The position numbers and the translations under genes are program-made. Of a DNA stretch of 64,000 nt, positions 47,185 to 58,449 are shown in pieces. Every line of letters begins with the position of its first letter. Position 1 is the stretch's first letter. The notes beneath the pieces were generated by a model. It was not told the origin of the DNA and made no database searches. It saw only the letters and a list, made by a program, of their open reading frames with translations. Location of the stretch: contig JAGYXB010001020.1 of NCBI GenBank assembly GCA_022495005.1, positions 1,550,001 to 1,614,000 of the forward strand, read 5' to 3'. This DNA is from Rhyacophila brunnea. Taxonomy: Eukaryota > Arthropoda > Insecta > Trichoptera > Rhyacophilidae.

Positions 47185-47230
47185 GGTCCAACGAAAATCG
47201 CCTTAGTCGAATTCGCGTAAGTCAGGGTAT
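47185..47230. repeat. Tigger-like terminal fragment
   Basis: TCGCGTAAGTCAGGGTAT at about 47212-47229 (starting within TTCGCG) parallels CCCCGTAAGTCGGGGTAT at about 48500-48517 in the same orientation. CGACTTACG-type boxes next to a GGGTATTACT tip are common in Tigger/pogo termini. Having the same orientation, they are not a TIR pair with each other. Confidence 0.35.
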
Positions 47231-47366
47231 ATTTTTTGCATATAAATACATATAAATTTTGTTTATTTCGGACCAAGGACTAACAAAAACACTAGTTTAG
47301 AAGAATTTTTTTTAATAAAATTGCAGTTATTTGTGATAATACATAATATTAAAAAAAATAAAATAG

Positions 47367-48497
47367 TTATTTCGATGTTGATGGCTTGATAAAATCTAAC
47401 AAATTCGTCTGACTACACGATGCCTCCTTTTTGTCACGCAGAATTTCTTCGTAGCAAGCTAATATTTTTTTTATTCCTTGCTTTGTAGCTATAACGCATT
47501 TTTCGTTGGAGTCTATGGGTCGTATGCATGAGATTCACAAATACTTTATAGGCTATATACTACCCATTTGTATGCATGAGTGCAGATGTAATTCGTTGTT
47601 TAGCGACGTCATGATGTGACGTCATAATGTGTCATAGCGTGCAAATAATGGCAAACTTATAAAATTTCATTCCCCGACCATTAATTTAAAATTTTGAAAT
47701 TGTAAATGTGTCTGAAAGTGTGCGAACGGTACCATATAAATTTAATAATTATACATGAATAATTATTAGGAACTTTAAACAATTTATCAGTTATGTTATC
47801 ACATTTATTTTATAATTCTACTGTACGAAAGGATAAAGTATTCCCGATAAATATTTCCATTTGATGGCAATACATACAATTATATTATGACTAACTTCAC
47901 TTCAATCACTTATATTATTATGAGATGTCAAAACGGAATAAGTAATGACAGAAATGAAAATGGATTTAGTTTAGAATGTAATGTAATGATCTCTGTATAC
48001 TATTATACAGATACAGCAGTAGATACCTATCTTTGCGGTCGTGTAGCGGAGATATTTTATCGCAATCTTACGTAAATCCATGTTATCCTACTATCTATCT
48101 ATCTACCATTCTACTATCTAGATTATAAACTATAGATCAAAACTATACGTATTTTGTAAACAGCACGACTAGGAACTGTTTTTAAAGTTTGCAAACGTTT
48201 TACAGAGTCAACACTATTATTACATTATTAAAATGACATTTGAAAGTGACAGATGAAGCAGCCATTTTGAATGGCGTGTGACGTCAGATTGCTTACGTCA
48301 CAAACAGTGCTATACGCTATATGGTGGAAAATCGGTTAGATAACTTATAAAGAATTAGGGAATCTCATACATACGGCCCGAAGTTTTCTAACATTTTTAA
48401 GCCCTTTTCAGTTGAGCTGAGGGCTTTTGTCAAGCTTTCAATTGCCATGTGCTTTTCTGGTGGAACTGGGTCCAAATAGATAAAGAACCGCGTAACA
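47367..48497 (-). pseudogene. Tigger/pogo-like transposase C-terminal remnant, split by a nested element
   Basis: Minus-strand codons at 48497-48380 read FIYLDPVPPEKHMA, then ALSSTEKGLKMLENF. Codons at 47513-47367 continue in the same phase with DSNEKCVIATKQGIKKILAC, then YEEILRDKK, LLDFIKPSTSK and a TAA stop. The (A)L-x-x-L...F...GI-x-KIL-x-CY-x-E(I/L)-x-x-x-KK...LL-x-F pattern is like the C-terminal tail of Tigger-type (CENP-B-related) transposases. No DDE core is left. Just upstream, a CGACTTACG box at about 48502-48510 abuts the coding, so an internal deletion seems to have joined the terminus to the C-terminus. The TIR element at 47517-48379 separates the two pieces. Confidence 0.5.
47517..48379. 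mobile_element. 863-bp TIR element nested in coding remnant
   Basis: GGGTCGTATGCATGAGATTC at the left and, inverted, GGGCCGTATGTATGAGATTC at the right form a TIR of about 40 bp that continues through CTTTATA. Subterminal TGACGTCA/TTACGTCA boxes occur near both ends (47604-47622; 48280-48300). Removing it would leave the flanking minus-strand codons in the same phase. No target duplication is obvious at the edges, so superfamily is open. It contains a frame at 47887-48075 with no domain. Confidence 0.8.
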
Positions 48498-48759
48498 CCC
48501 CGTAAGTCGGGGTATTACTCTATTGTTTATCGATGGTTTAGAGTTTTGTATTTCGATTAATTATTTATTGAACTGAACATGCACTCCTTTCACATGTGTC
48601 TCTAGGAAGTATTATCTTTTATATTATCTTTATTACAATATACATATTATAGTAGTAAAGATGGTCAGAAAAAACTATTTTTTTCCTATTAGTGCGTTGA
48701 ATATTTTACAGATTTATGGGGCCGTACCATAAAATAGTTTGAGAAGCACCGGAGTAGAC

Positions 48760-49411
48760 TAAAGCGCTAGCGGTATGCGATGGCTGCACTTTGTTACGTT
48801 GCTTATCTCTCTCGTCATTATAACGCGGGAGTTTCCAGGGGTGAGTGCACACTGGATGTAACTTCGCACAGTTTGCGGGCGAAAACTCTTATTTGAAACG
48901 AAAAAAGAGTGATGTCGTTCTTTGAGATGCTGACGGTTTTCTGTTGATGGTCTGAAACAATTTAGCGCCACACACAGTGGCGGAAAAATATCATAAGAAT
49001 GAGTTATATTATTTATGTCATTATGGATTATCAATAATATATTGTTCCTTTTTTGTGGTGCTTAAACAGTTTAGTGCATCATATAGATTAAAGCATAATA
49101 AAATAATATAATATATTCTCCGGATTGTAATTTAATGTTGAACTTTAAGTGACATCTATTTTTTCAGATGTAAAGTTCTATTAGTCTTTGATGATGAAAT
49201 TTTTTGAATATTTATTTAAAAAACTAACATAAATGATGCTGTACCCGAATTATATTAGTTTCAAGACCTGTAATGAAACGACTGTTTTTTTCTTTAAATT
49301 AGGTAACGTGATGATTGGAATGTTTTTATTAAAAAATATATTTCCCATTGTTAAAATACCTATTGGAATGACAAAATATGTATTATAACTTTAAAAAAAA
49401 TCGTTGTGTGT
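48760..49411. other. Unassigned DNA
   Basis: A minus-strand frame (48759-49034) has no domain. Nothing else was recognised. Confidence 0.45.
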
Positions 49412-49415
49412 ACTT

Positions 49416-52400
49416 CGTCCCCTTATTGCAGAACTAGCCTAACTGATTTTTTATGATTTTTTTTTTATTTGATAGAAAAATTCCTTTTTTGATTCTCTAT
49501 TTGGAGTCCGAACAGGCGTATCTGAATTATCAATATAAAAAAAGTTATCAGCTTAGATCATTCCAAGCCTAAATTCAATCTTAAAAATATTTTGGAACTA
49601 AATTAGCCTAACTGACGTTAAGCTAGTTCTGCACGCAAAAGTACACCTACACGTTGGCAATATCGCCTCTTTCTATTGCAGTTAGGATTTATTTGTACTA
49701 GTTCGCTGTCAATGTCAACTTCCAACGTAATTACGCTGATGCTGTTATTACCGATAAGTATTGCAATTATTCTATGGACCATCTAGTGGCTCCTTCCACA
49801 TCTAATTCGGTTGATGATGATGAGATAGTTAACACATTTTCTACCGAAATCAGTGGCATGACTGGAGTTCAATCAACACCAAATCGATTGATCCCGCTGA
49901 CTCCAAATAATGAAGGAGAAATCAGTGCCACACTGGCCCACTTTACATTAGAACAACGAGGTAATTATGAGTTTTATTGTTCACTTTTACAACAAAAATA
50001 AACACTTTCTTGACTGAAATAAGAACTGCAATTTGCTTCTATCCCGCACATTAGCTCAATGATGTATATATTTTCAGACTCTGTAATCATCGACAAGGTT
50101 TGCAATAATTTTATGGATGATCAAGAGGTTCTTTCGACATCTGATTCCTTTGATAATGATTGGAAAGTGGACCCATTTTCTACCGACAGTGTATCAGACT
50201 ATGAACCACCACAGCATTCACTATCATCACACAGTGATGAAAACTCATCAAATGGTATTGGTAATATTGTAAATCGACTTTCAGTACCTGTCCTAGAGGT
50301 GTATAACTCAAGTCAAGCAGGGAAAAAAAGACTAGGAAAAGACATCGTAATGAAGCTCTGTGGCGCAGAAATGTAATAAAAAGTAGCGAAATTCTGGAAA
50401 CGAATTTATAAACTGGAAAAACAATGTAATATGTGAGCGTCAAACGAAGGACCCCTCTCCTCAAACATGCAAATATGGTTGTTCTATAAAATTACCCAAG
50501 AACAGAGGGTTGCAATATTTCATCAGTTTTGGAATTTAGGTGATATAAATAATCAACGTGAACCGCTTCGTTGAATTTAATAAAAAAAAAGAACTACAAT
50601 TGATATAAATGAAGGTCGAGAAAGAAGTCATCGTAAAATGGCTGACAACTCAAATTTTCTTTCAGAAGATCTTAACAAGATTAAAATATGCCAATTGTTT
50701 TTAAACTCATTGAGCATACGTTATCAAATGGTTAAGACTGCTGCAAAGAATTCATACCACCTTAATTCAAGCACGGTTGCTGATGACAGCAGAGGGTCGC
50801 AGAGGATATTTGCGGTAAGCGACCACATGAAGCAAAACGTGAGGGATCACATTAACAGCTTTTCTACAGTAAGCAGCCATTATTGCCGAAAAAAGACCAC
50901 GAAGCAGTACTTGGATGCAGCATTAAATATAACAAAGATGTTTGACCTATATAAAAAGGACTACGAAGGAAAAAGCTTGACAGTAGCCATTGCTTCAATG
51001 TACCTACATATAGAGGCATATTTTGTAATGAATTTAATTATTCTTTACTCCGAAGAAGGACCAGTGTGACTTTTTCTTGAAATATGAGCAGAGCAGTAAT
51101 GAAGAAAAAGATATTATGAAAGCAGAATATTATGATACTCATTTAAAAAATAAAGAAATTACCCGAAAGTTAAAATAAATGTCAAGGAGCAGGCAAACTT
51201 AAATAAAACGTTCCTATTGCGCAACAAGTCTTACAAATCCCAGAGCAGAAGCCGCACAACTGTACTATAAACATTAACGAAAGTATGCCACATACAATCT
51301 CAGTATTCATGATCTAGGATCACAACAAGATCATTGTTTTATGTGGCATGGATCAATTGGAATGAGAGGAGTGTGTGAAATTTGGAAGCTGTGTCTTTGA
51401 TTTCATCAAACAACAGGTATCGGAAGGGATAAAAGAATTCATATTTTTTTCAGATAATCGTGCTGGAAAAAAATGTATCCACTTCATGTACTGTATGTAC
51501 ATGTTCTGTGCGGCCAATTTTTCTTGTAAAATAACACATATCTTTTCAGAAAAAGGTCACACGCAGAATGAAGTTGATTCGATTCATAGTGTGATTGAAA
51601 GGGCTGCCAAGAAAATACCCGTATATACACCGAGCTAGTGGTATTCAATAGCACAATCAGCATGTAGGAAGAGACCCTACGCCTACATTGCTTGAAATCA
51701 ACAACCAAGAATTGGGATTAGGATGAACGTGGAATCAAATTTTCTTGGCAAAAGATAAAACGAATCTCAGTAATGCCAGAAAATCCACACACACTCCAAA
51801 TCGAGTACAACTTTGAAGATTCGCCTGCACCAGTTAATACAGCTGAGCGTAGCCGTGGACCACTTATTCAAACGATAACTGACTTCAAATTGATGCCAGT
51901 AAGAAGTTCGGTCATACCAATAGCTAAGCTAAAACATTGTGACCTAATGTATCTTTGCCCGGAGAAAATAATCCCTGTTGACTACCATTCTTTCTATACA
52001 GGACTGATCACCTCACCACAAGAAGTGAATAGGGATGAACCCGACAGTGATTAAATTAAAAATAGTGCTTATGAGTAATAGGTTTTATTGCCTTTTCATT
52101 TATATAACTTCTTGAACTTTAACTGTCATTAATAACTACAGTATATTATAAGTACCCATGTTCATTGAAGTGTTTGGTAGATTTTGTGAATAAAAAAACT
52201 ATGTCATGAGATTTAATTTTTATTTTGTAGTGCTATACAAATTTAGCCTAACTTCCTAATGCGCTTAAGGTACCATTTTTTATTGCCTTATGTTCGCGTT
52301 CAAATACCTTAACTCAATTAAGATAGTTCTGATCTGAATTATTGTAGTACAACTATATCCTAATAGTTATGCAGAACAAGCTTAACTCAAATAAGATAGT

Positions 52401-52635
52401 GCTGATTTCAAATACTGTAGTGCAAAAGTAGCCTATCTGCATAAAATATGTGACGGAATATACTTTTTGGTATTTTTTTTTCACATAAACAAAGCATTTA
52501 ACCAATGCATTATCATATATTTAAATCAATTTTTTTATATTTACAGTTTTCAAATTAATGACGAAATAAAGTTTAAAAGTGCTCTCCTGTAAAATGTCCA
52601 AAAATCAGTTAGGCTAGTTCTGCAATAAGGGGACG
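49416..52635 (+). mobile_element. Complete 3,220-bp DNA transposon with 36-bp perfect TIRs
   Basis: CGTCCCCTTATTGCAGAACT at the left begins a 36-bp block (49416-49451) whose exact reverse complement is 52600-52635. ACTT flanks both sides (49412-49415, 52636-52639), a 4-bp target duplication. Subterminal repeats of AGTTCTGCA and TAGCCTAACT occur inside both ends (for example about 49600-49632 and 52370-52440). The interior carries one decayed transposase gene on the plus strand from about 49774 to 52054. The 4-bp duplication and TIRs do not match mariner, hAT, piggyBac (TTAA) or Harbinger. Confidence 0.95.
49774..52054 (+). pseudogene. Unnamed arthropod transposase (SHYCR-type), intron-containing, frameshifted
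   Basis: Collinear pieces: exon 1 from ATG 49774 to 49960 (acidic, S/T-rich). An intron at 49961-50077 (GTAATT...TTTCAG) joins codon phase exactly to DSVIIDKVCNNFMDDQEV. A basic KKR...W...N block follows at about 50325-50400 after a frameshift. From 50638 come IKICQLFLNSLSI, VRDHINSF, SHYCRKKTTKQYLD and LNITKMFDLYKKDYE. Then, frameshifted, YNLSIHDLGSQQDH...WHGSIGMRG (about 51288-51370), FFSDNRAGKK (about 51445-51475), FSEKGHTQNEVDSIHSVIER (51546-51605), a further piece after 51640, and KLKHCDLMYLCPEKIIPVDY with stop at 52052. The D of FFSDN and the E of HTQNE/HSVIE are the likely RNase-H-fold catalytic residues. I know this architecture as a recurrent uncharacterised protein family in arthropods. 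At least four frame breaks make this copy dead. Confidence 0.8.
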
Positions 52636-52992
52636 ACTTATGTACTCGCGTTAGAAGTTATACTTCTTTGGCGTAACAAAACAAAAACAAAACTTGTGAT
52701 AAACTAGATTCTTTGACTAGCTCTTATTTATCTTGTTAAATTACACACTCAAAAAAAGGACCGCTTATTGGAACGCCGTTGGTTTATTTCTATACACTTT
52801 AACTTATAATTAAATATAATTATTTATCGCTGTTTGTATTTTTAAAGTACCAACTGTCACTCTGACGTTAAATCGTTTGTTTACGTAAGGAATTGCAAAT
52901 GGCCGACAATAATAAATTCGCTGCCTAGGCAACGGAACAATTCTAAACTATAATATTATACTGTATAATCGTCACGATTGCAGTATCATACT

Positions 52993-53290
52993 GTGGCGTA
53001 AAGGTAGTGCGTTCGGCTGATAACCGAACAATCGGTGGTTCGAATCCAATCGAGTGCGTTTTTTTTGTGTGAAAAAATAAATTATGTGTTACATGTCACA
53101 CGCCAAAAATACACTCTGATCTGATTTCCAAAACGCGCCAAAAGAAGTATAACTTTTGCGTTGACGTTTAAACGGATTTATGCATTCTTCTCGATTTTTT
53201 GATAAATCTGTTAATACAAATTTCCACTCAGTGGAAGCCCATATTATGATCGTATTAGGATCGGACAAGGTCAAAAGAAAGAAGAAAGTA
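52993..53290 (+). mobile_element. tRNA-derived SINE, copy 4 (variant head)
   Basis: A box TGGCGTAAAGG at 52994-53004 and B box GGTTCGAATCC at 53037-53047 are well formed. The anticodon-arm equivalent TTCGG/CCGAA is intact, but no acceptor stem can form, so this is not a tRNA gene. The 3' part carries CTTCTCG, ATCTGTTAATACAAA, then CGTATTAGGATCGGACAAGG and AAAGAAAGAAGAAAG, the tail of SINE copy 2. A T8 run at 53059-53066 would stop Pol III early. The head differs from copies 1-3, so a different tRNA-like head is joined to the same tail. Confidence 0.75.
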
Positions 53291-53294
53291 TTTT

Positions 53295-54674
53295 GCCACG
53301 ATTAATTTACAATTATAATATAGGATCAGTTTCGTCCTGGCGATCACTTTCAATTGAAATTATAAATTAATTGTAGAAAAGGTACAAAGAAAAATAAATT
53401 ATAGCTCGAATGGTTCGTTTTGTATATAGCATTTTTTTGTAAACAAAAAGTAAATAATTGAAAATGAAGTATTGATACTGGTTACTTTATTACGTGAGTT
53501 ACTGTGAGATGAGTTCTCCTGTGTACGTATTTTATTTAAACGATTACATGAAATTAAATGGTCTTTATATAAAGATATGTCTGTCTGTAACGCACGAGAG
53601 AAAATATATGTACATGTGTAGGAGAGAGCGAAAAAGGGAGAACACAAGAGTTAAATGGGAGGTAACTTAAGATAAAAAAAAAACTAAACGCAAATAAATG
53701 AATCGTTTATTTTAATCAGGTCATGAAAGAAAACAAATGCTAGGATACTCTCAAAAGAGTAAAACAGAATATCGAGTATGTGGAAGGTATTAAACGACAT
53801 TACAATTATTAATTTATGACAGATTGATGGAATGGTATACATAAGTATGGTGTCAGATAGGAAACACATAAATTTCTACAATAATATTCTCGATTCAAAT
53901 TGAAGAGATTTTGGGAGTGGATAAATTGAATTGGGAAAAATCAACAAATTGGCGTTTAGATAAGAAAATAAATATTGTGTTCAGGGAGGTTTTCCTACAG
54001 TCTAAATGTGATTTTAATCAAAATAATTTATATTGCAGAACTAAGCCAGACCCAAGAATATTGAGAAGTGGCACTGCCACTTAGTTATTGATACTAATTT
54101 TATTATGACTAATGCAAGGCATTTGGATCTCATATTACATATTATTATGTAAAGCTTGCTGCAAATAAATCTCTACCGCGAAATAACATACAACCAATTT
54201 CTAACACCACATTCATTTATAGATCTGCATAAAATAAAGTTATTTTGAGTTAAACCTTACATTTTTATCTATAAAATTAAACGCTGGTTGCGAGATTGCG
54301 ACGTCACTGATAGCAAGTCTTGCGAAAGTAACGAAACGAGTTTTATGTATAATTCTCATCTGTCTTTAGTGGCAAGTAATTAATGGCAACTTTTCAAAAT
54401 TTAATTGCCTTCTTTCCTCTTTACTCTTGGTCAAAAAAGCATACTAATTCATATCCTATTTTAACGCCATCTTTAATTGAAATTAATTTATATATATTAT
54501 ATTTTAGGACGTTTAAAAAATTTGATAAATTGGTTATGATTATTATTGAAATTATCTAGAAAAACAAAATAACTTTACTGAACTCATCTCAGATTGATAC
54601 CACTGTGTCCATTATTTGGTAAACAAATGTTTAGTTTAATTACATTACGATTCGAGTTTTAATTTGAAGACTAT
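53295..54674. other. Unassigned DNA
   Basis: Minus-strand frames at 53399-53647 and 53684-53869 show no domain. AGTGGCACTGCCACTT near 54067 is a 16-bp near-perfect palindrome, and a similar GTGGCAGTGCCACTTG occurs at 9831. Confidence 0.45.
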
Positions 54675-54685
54675 ATTATTTGATA

Positions 54686-54895
54686 ACGTTTTTTGAAATT
54701 GAAACATTTGAAACCCAGGGGGGAAAGACCAGTGGGAAAGCCACGCACACGATGGGGTGATAACATTACAAAAGATGCCAACCAGCTGCTAAAAATCAGG
54801 AACTGGAAAAGACGTGCGGAGGACCGTTCCGGCTGGAGGACGGCGGTGGAGGAGGCCAGGGCTCGACTTGAGTTGTAGCGCCATCGAAGAAGAAG
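54686..54895 (+). mobile_element. 5'-truncated RTE-like LINE with 11-bp TSD
   Basis: ATTATTTGATA is duplicated at 54675-54685 and 54896-54906. The insert encodes the last ~60 codons of a LINE polymerase: LKPRGERPVGKPRTRWGDNI, then TKDANQLLKIRNWKRRAEDR and WRTAVEEARARLEL with stop at 54876. It ends in a CATCGAAGAAGAAG run at the duplication. It is nearly identical to the tail of the 24963-25401 insertion, so both come from one recently active family. Here the frame is uninterrupted. Confidence 0.93.
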
Positions 54896-54906
54896 ATTAT
54901 TTGATA

Positions 54907-57900
54907 TTGTAGCTAGTAATATTGTCTTTAATTTTCCCATCCATAGTAATCCAAACTTGCCTAAGTAGAGGTCTATTATGATTGTAGTACACAAATTTTC
55001 CGTAGATTTTTCCAGATATTGAAGAAAATTAATAATTATTATGATATTAGAAAAGATTGCGTAATAACTAATTTGATTCACCATAAATAATGTTTCATAA
55101 ATACAGATTTGACCCCTTCTTTTACATACATATATATATTTTAATAGTTCGTCAGTTATATTAGATACCAGCAGATTTTTTTATTATCTGTTCCTGGATA
55201 ACTTAGTTAGACAATAGCTATAAAGTTATTAATTACATGGTATAAAAATCTCAGAAGTCAAGTAGGTGTATTAATATAAGTGACTAGATTTGACGTGGTA
55301 GAACTCTATTATCATGGTCCTGAGAATTATGGGCATAAACAATGCAGTTGTCAACAGAAATAATTAAAAAATCGTTAAATTAACAAAAGAATTTCGTTTT
55401 AAAACCATAATTATTATTCAAATATATTATTATCATTGTTTTTACGCTTCTATTCTCTATGAATCACCCTTTTCAATGTGTTTGATTGCATTTAAAGAAC
55501 ATATCAATTTAAGCTGTAATGGCATCCAAAGAACATGGAAATGCCACGCGATGCTTTCCTTCGAAAGCACTTGAATCCCCGTTCAACGAATACGGTTTTC
55601 TTTTGTAGATAAAATATGCATCTGTTTTGTTCAATGCCATGTGCTTGAATCGGAGATATGTGCGTGTATTTTTTCCAACCTGTGACTGCACATTGCAAAT
55701 GGATTACTTCCGCGCCATTTGACTGCGCCCGCATCCGCCATGACACTTTAATCCGCACATGACTCACTCCGCGTCGCACTGAGCTACAGGAAGTTAAATT
55801 AGTTTCCCGCCAAAAGCTAGCCCGAATCCAATATGGCGGGCGGAAGCGATGCGTGATCTATGGTCTCGTTAGGCAAAGCGACTGCACCGTACTTACCGCT
55901 CCTGTTTATGAATTGTCTACTGGATGAATGAAGCTCAGGACAATTTTCAATGAAATGAAAATTACGATATACTGTTTTCATTGCATAACTATAATATATT
56001 TTGCCTCCTATTCTGATATACTTGATGAACTATAATATCTAAAAGGAAGTATAAATAAAAAACAGGGAAATATATTATTGTATTATTACCTACATTACTT
56101 GGGCTATTTGAATCTATTTTTCTTCCGAAGTTATCTTAAAATGAAGTACTGTGCTACGACTGCTACGGCAGTTTTACTAGCGATATCTAGCGCAGAATGG
56201 ACGCATGTACATGTTTATTTTTTTAGAAAAATCTAAAATACATAAAGTCAAAAGAATCTTTATGTTCTTCTAAAGAACTTATCAAACTACACTTTAATGA
56301 TAAAATAACCATAAAATATTAATTGTACCTAAGTTTAAATTAATATTTTTTCTTTTAATGTTTTTCACTTTTTAATGAATAATAAAAATTCAGGTTGATT
56401 TTAAATTCTAGTCAAAATAAAGTTAATAAAAGGTTAGTTATTATTTTTTCAATTATTTTATCTTTTTGGTATTACGTCAAAATAAATCCTTAAAGCTTTG
56501 GCTATAAAACTAATATGAGCATTTATTGTCCATAAATCCCATTATGTCAAAAATTAAAAATTCCAGTTTTATAGCTAGTTAGTTCATACTTAGTAGTTAG
56601 ATTTTTATTAATTAATAATGTAGGTATATTTCGAACTGCATTTAACTGAAGTTTCATGGATGCGATTTTATTAGGGTAAAGCTAAAAATTGTGCCGTTAA
56701 AATGATCAAAGCGGTGATTACAATTACATAGTAGTAGGTATTCAATTAAATCGCTGGGCCGGAAAATTTTAATTTAAAAATTTGTCAATAAACCCTAATA
56801 CTTATTATATGTTTTCTTACTGTTTCAGGTAAGCTATTCGACCAGTGAGCTACACAATTAATTATCTCGTACCTATGGTAAGTTTATCCGACAGTATAAT
56901 TTACTTACATAAATATTATTATACTGACCGTAAAAAATACCGAATAACAAATTTGGAAGGTATTTCTTCTCCCTATCTAAATATGTGTTATCACAAAGAA
57001 TGTTGAGTGTGCTCGAGAGAGTATTATGCACTTTTTTGTTACAACATTTTACAGGTATTTCCATAAAGATTTAAGTTTGGTTTAATATTAATTGATAATT
57101 ATTAGAACTTACAGAAAAAATATTATTCTCTATGTTGACACCATTCTTTGCACATAAAAATAGCGTCCTGTTTCGACTTTTTGATTTTGATACTTACGTA
57201 TTGTGTCTAATTATACATCTTTTATAACATAGAATGCCTTTCCAGGCGTGTAACGCAACAAATGAATGTTGTTTTTATCCCAGGGCGATCTTGGCATATA
57301 ATTACCAATGCACAAAAATCGGAATCTAGTTATGAATGAATCCACAGTGCGAAGTGACTTGCAGATAATTCCATCGGTAGCTTTGGGTAACCACCTATTC
57401 AGCTTGATTTTCATCATATTTAGCCCTCATATTCGTAGAAGAAATTGTTCTTTAAAATATTTGTGTTGCTATTTTAATTCGATATGTTGATTTTTTTTTT
57501 ATTTATAATGAATTTGATGTTCAGATAGGTACCTATATATAAGTAGGCACCAAACCACTTAAACTTCTTCCAATAAAAAAAATCTCTTTTAAGTTAAACT
57601 ATTTTTTTTACAAGATTTGTAAATACAGCATTCGTTATTGAACATACCTACATAGTTTTATTCGGAAAACCCCAGAAATACTTTTTTTTTTAAACATATT
57701 GGTACATAACGGTACTCTACTCCCGCATTAATCTGATTCCTGCTAATGTGCGACACAATCAAGCAACCTGTGCCATACTTAATCACATTGTAATTAACTA
57801 ACAAATATGTATCCGAAGTGTTATCACATTTCGTCTACATTCTTAAATCTACGTCATATTGTAGTAACTACAAAATGCAAATATGATACTTACCACCCAT

Positions 57901-58449
57901 TTAGTCTAACGTTGGCCTATGAATCAGTAATTCATCAAATATTGTTTGAAGAAAAGTAAATAGGTACCATAGTTTGGGGTGAATAGAGACTGCGGGGGGA
58001 ATAGAGACGTTTTCGATACCTTATATTAAAAGTGGTACAAATTGAATATGATTCGACTATTTTGTTATCAGGAGTATATTTTTTATATATTGTCATGTTG
58101 CCATATAACTAACAGCAATAACTTTACTATAATATACATTTCAATATTTCATACAAAAATAAAAATTGGCCCCAAGGTTTGCCAAAAAGGATAAAATTAT
58201 ACTTAGCATTATGCTGCGTTCGTATATAGGGAAAATTCATTTTTGTTGAATATGTACCTACTCACGATATTACATATTATGTCAATCACATGTGTAAATA
58301 TATATTATTGCCATACCTCCTTCATTGTTTTTGCTTTTGGCCCAATACCTGTCCAACATTTGAGAAGTACTTCCATCGATTTAATTTCCTTTGACATGAT
58401 TCCACCTATTGGTCAAAATATATTCTGTAAGCCGTGAACGGCTAGTGAG
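54907..58449. other. Mostly unassigned; one promoter-like GC-richer patch
   Basis: At 55690-55920 the sequence is richer in G+C and carries CAATATGGCGG (YY1-like) and, on the minus strand, AGGAGCG followed by GTAAGTACGG, a strong splice-donor match. Downstream minus-strand frames (55504-55779) are open but unrecognised. GTTTGGGGTGAATAGAGAC at 57972 resembles a known style of TE terminus without a found partner. The rest is AT-rich. Confidence 0.35.

Larger units (their letters stand above)
46562..48751. mobile_element. hAT-like element ends enclosing other TE debris
   Basis: The left end CAGTATTTCTCAAACTAGGG and the right end (reverse complement CGGTGCTTCTCAAACTATTT) share TTCTCAAACT and hAT-like tips. 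Flanks CTGTAGAC (46554-46561) and GAGTAGAC (48752-48759) match at 6 of 8 positions, as expected for an old 8-bp duplication. The 2.19-kb interior includes Tigger/pogo-like coding pieces and a nested TIR element, so no hAT transposase remains. Confidence 0.65.

Noticed and set aside
52981..53060. tRNA-Ile-like gene (GAT in the anticodon position)
   Set aside because: A and B boxes and the anticodon arm are good, but no acceptor stem forms and the T stem has a mismatch; the downstream tail identifies it as a SINE.
54671..55084. 137-codon minus-strand frame, the longest in that area
   Set aside because: Its C-terminal part is antisense of the LINE tail at 54686-54895 and the rest is low-complexity I/L-rich AT sequence.
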